Origin: Perca fluviatilis
Lineage: Eukaryota > Chordata > Actinopteri > Perciformes > Percidae
Direction: 5' to 3'
NCBI RefSeq assembly: GCF_010015445.1
Contig: NC_053133.1
Coordinates: 2,518,266-2,582,265, forward strand
DNA: 64,000 nt
The notes under the pieces are model-generated. The model had not been told where the DNA came from and made no database searches. It saw only the letters and a list, made by a program, of their open reading frames with translations. Positions 62,157-64,000 of the stretch are shown one piece after another; position 1 is the first letter of the stretch, and every line of letters starts with the position of its first letter. A program made the translations under genes and the position numbers.

Positions 62157-62225
<69 letters not shown>
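62157..62225. repeat. Poly(T) tract, about 69 bp
   Basis: Uninterrupted T run at the right edge of the insertion in the Tc1 MITE, consistent with the poly(A) tail of a retroelement on the minus strand. Confidence 0.92.
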
Positions 62226-62232
<7 letters not shown>

Positions 62233-62386
62233 CAGTTATTTCACACTTTTTTGTTAAGTACATAATTCCATATGTGTTCATTCATAGTTTTGATACCTTC
62301 AGTGAGAATCTACAATGTAAATAGTCATGAAAATAAAGAAACACATTGAATGAGAAGGTGTGTCCAAACTTTTGGCCTGTACTGTA
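62233..62386. mobile_element. Tc1/mariner MITE, second copy, right piece
   Basis: Starts inside the right inverted repeat ('cagttatttcacac') and ends CTTTTGGCCTGTACTGTA. It completes the piece at 60139-60503, so about 1.7 kb was inserted between them. Confidence 0.82.
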
Positions 62387-62892
62387 TTTGTGGAGACAGC
62401 GTCTAAGCTTGAAGCCTCTGGGTGGCCGTTTGTCATGACAGCAGATAGTCAGTCTTTCTTGACTTGCAGCATGCAAGATCAGGCTCTTTTCCTGCCATTT
62501 CTAACTTACGGAAAAGCAATAATGTTTTCCCACCTATCAAGCACAGACGCCTTAGAATCTACCGACAATTAAAGTATGATTCATCCAACTTAATGTAACC
62601 AGGCTTGAGAAGACTTTCCAGACCAGACAGAAAGGCTGCATCAATTCCATTTTCTTTAGTGTGACTTCCCTTGTATTCATCACACTGATGGATTAAGGTC
62701 TTTGGGTCGTGCTGTGTTTCCGAGCAGAAAAAAAATCGACAGCGGCCTAAGACGGAGTCAGCCAAGAGAACGCCACAGATAGAGCGGTACGCTGCCATTC
62801 CCAGGCCTTCTTTCTATGTTTGTTTTTTTTACCACCAGTTTCCCACTGGTTCACGTTCATGTTCTCCTGGACGTCCATTAGTATGCTAATGA

Positions 62893-63033
<141 letters not shown>

Positions 63034-63594
63034 AGAATCAGCGTGCGAGAGAGAGGGAAGGGCCGAAGAGACGACGAGGAGAGGTGAGAAAGAAAAGCGG
63101 TGAGAAAGCTTGTCTTCCTGTGAAATTGCCTTTGTGTGTCAGATGAATGGCTGAATGGAGGAGGCTCTTTCAGCCCGCCGCCACGCTGCGCTGACAAGTG
63201 AGCATTCCTGAAGTAAACGGGGGAGAGTAGAAGACCTCCCCATCCCCGCCCCTTCAAAGTGATGCTTTTCTTCTGCATGAACCTTTAAGGAACTGCTGTC
63301 TGGCGGTGAACTTGGGGTGCAGGCTTTGGATGAGGAATCACATTGTATTATTAAATCCAAGGGCAGTCGAGAGGGCTCTGCTTTTGATGTGGAATTATTT
63401 CCAATAAATAAAAAGGATGGGATCGGACGCAGGCTTTTCAATAATGAATGATTCTGCATTATTACACTGGAGTCTTAATGAGATAGGTTTTTTCTTTGTT
63501 ATTAAATTTGAGCAGAGGAAAGTCTGCTTTGGGTCCTTGAGGCTTTTTTTTCTTTGCGACTTTTCTTTATATTCAAAGTGGACAGTGGAGAGCT

Positions 63595-63716
63595 GACAGG
63601 AAATGAGGGGAGAGAGAAAGGATGGCATGTAACAAAAGACCTGAACGAAAGACTTGAACTGGGGACATGGGATTTCATGGACAGTGTCTTAAAACCTCTA
63701 GGCCATCAGGGTTCTC
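63595..63716 (-). mobile_element. Diverged SINE-like copy
   Basis: On the reverse strand it keeps the order of the SINE family (tRNA-like head, B-box-like part, then a pyrimidine-rich 'ctttctctctcccctc'), but is strongly mutated. Confidence 0.45.
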
Positions 63717-64000
63717 TGCGGAGGGCTTGACATAATAATTCACTTTCAATCTAATCTAATTTTGTCCATGACGTCTGAACCTGAACCCTAACCCACTTAG
63801 ATGGCAGTTATCACCAGGGTCAATATGGTGGAAATCTGTTTCAGAATAATAATTATATACAGATATACAGGGTGCACGTCGTGGCGAAAACAAAATACTT
63901 TCAACCAGGAAACGCTCGTTGGTTCCTCGGGAGTGTTTGAATCCAAATTCGATCTTTTTCCTAAACTTAACTAGTCGTTTTGGTGCCTAAACTTAACTGT

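Overview
The window is vertebrate, and more specifically teleost fish, nuclear DNA. It has split genes with GT-AG introns, long (TG)n tracts, tRNA-derived SINEs with long A tails, L2-like and L1/Tx1-like LINE remnants, and very many short non-autonomous DNA transposons of hAT, Tc1/mariner, Harbinger-like and piggyBac-like type. Two protein-coding genes are visible, both on the + strand.

Positions 1439-37486 hold the 3' part of a K+-Cl- cotransporter gene of the SLC12A (KCC) family. I can place 23 coding exons from the start of TM1 to the conserved C-terminal ending and stop codon. They join in phase without a disruption (3039 nt, 1012 residues). The N-terminal exons lie before the window. The C-terminal exon carrying 'AQLIHDRNTASH' points to KCC4 (slc12a7). 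The gene also holds two cassettes that I know from KCC2: a 39-codon exon ('QSITDESRSSIRRKN') and a 15-nt micro-exon ('EWESL'). Two of its introns have U12-type (minor spliceosome) splice signals.

Positions 37487-48790 are the probable 3' UTR followed by intergenic DNA. The intergenic part includes a 2.4-kb array of about 49 tandem copies of a 49-bp unit. The array sits inside one copy of a short hAT-like transposon that occurs four times in the window and has only about one unit in the other copies.

Positions 48790-49652 hold the CpG-rich 5' end and first coding exon of gfod1, which encodes a glucose-fructose oxidoreductase-domain protein. The rest of the window is its first intron, filled with repeats: a Tc1-like MITE, a second copy split by about 1.7 kb of other repeats, a SINE with a roughly 140-bp A-rich tail, and two long TG tracts.

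The two genes have no evident functional link. I see no operon, CRISPR array, phage or bacterial feature, and no previously unknown multi-gene system. The best candidates for new observations are the 49-bp array inside the hAT element, the KCC2-type optional exons in a KCC4-like gene, and the U12 introns.
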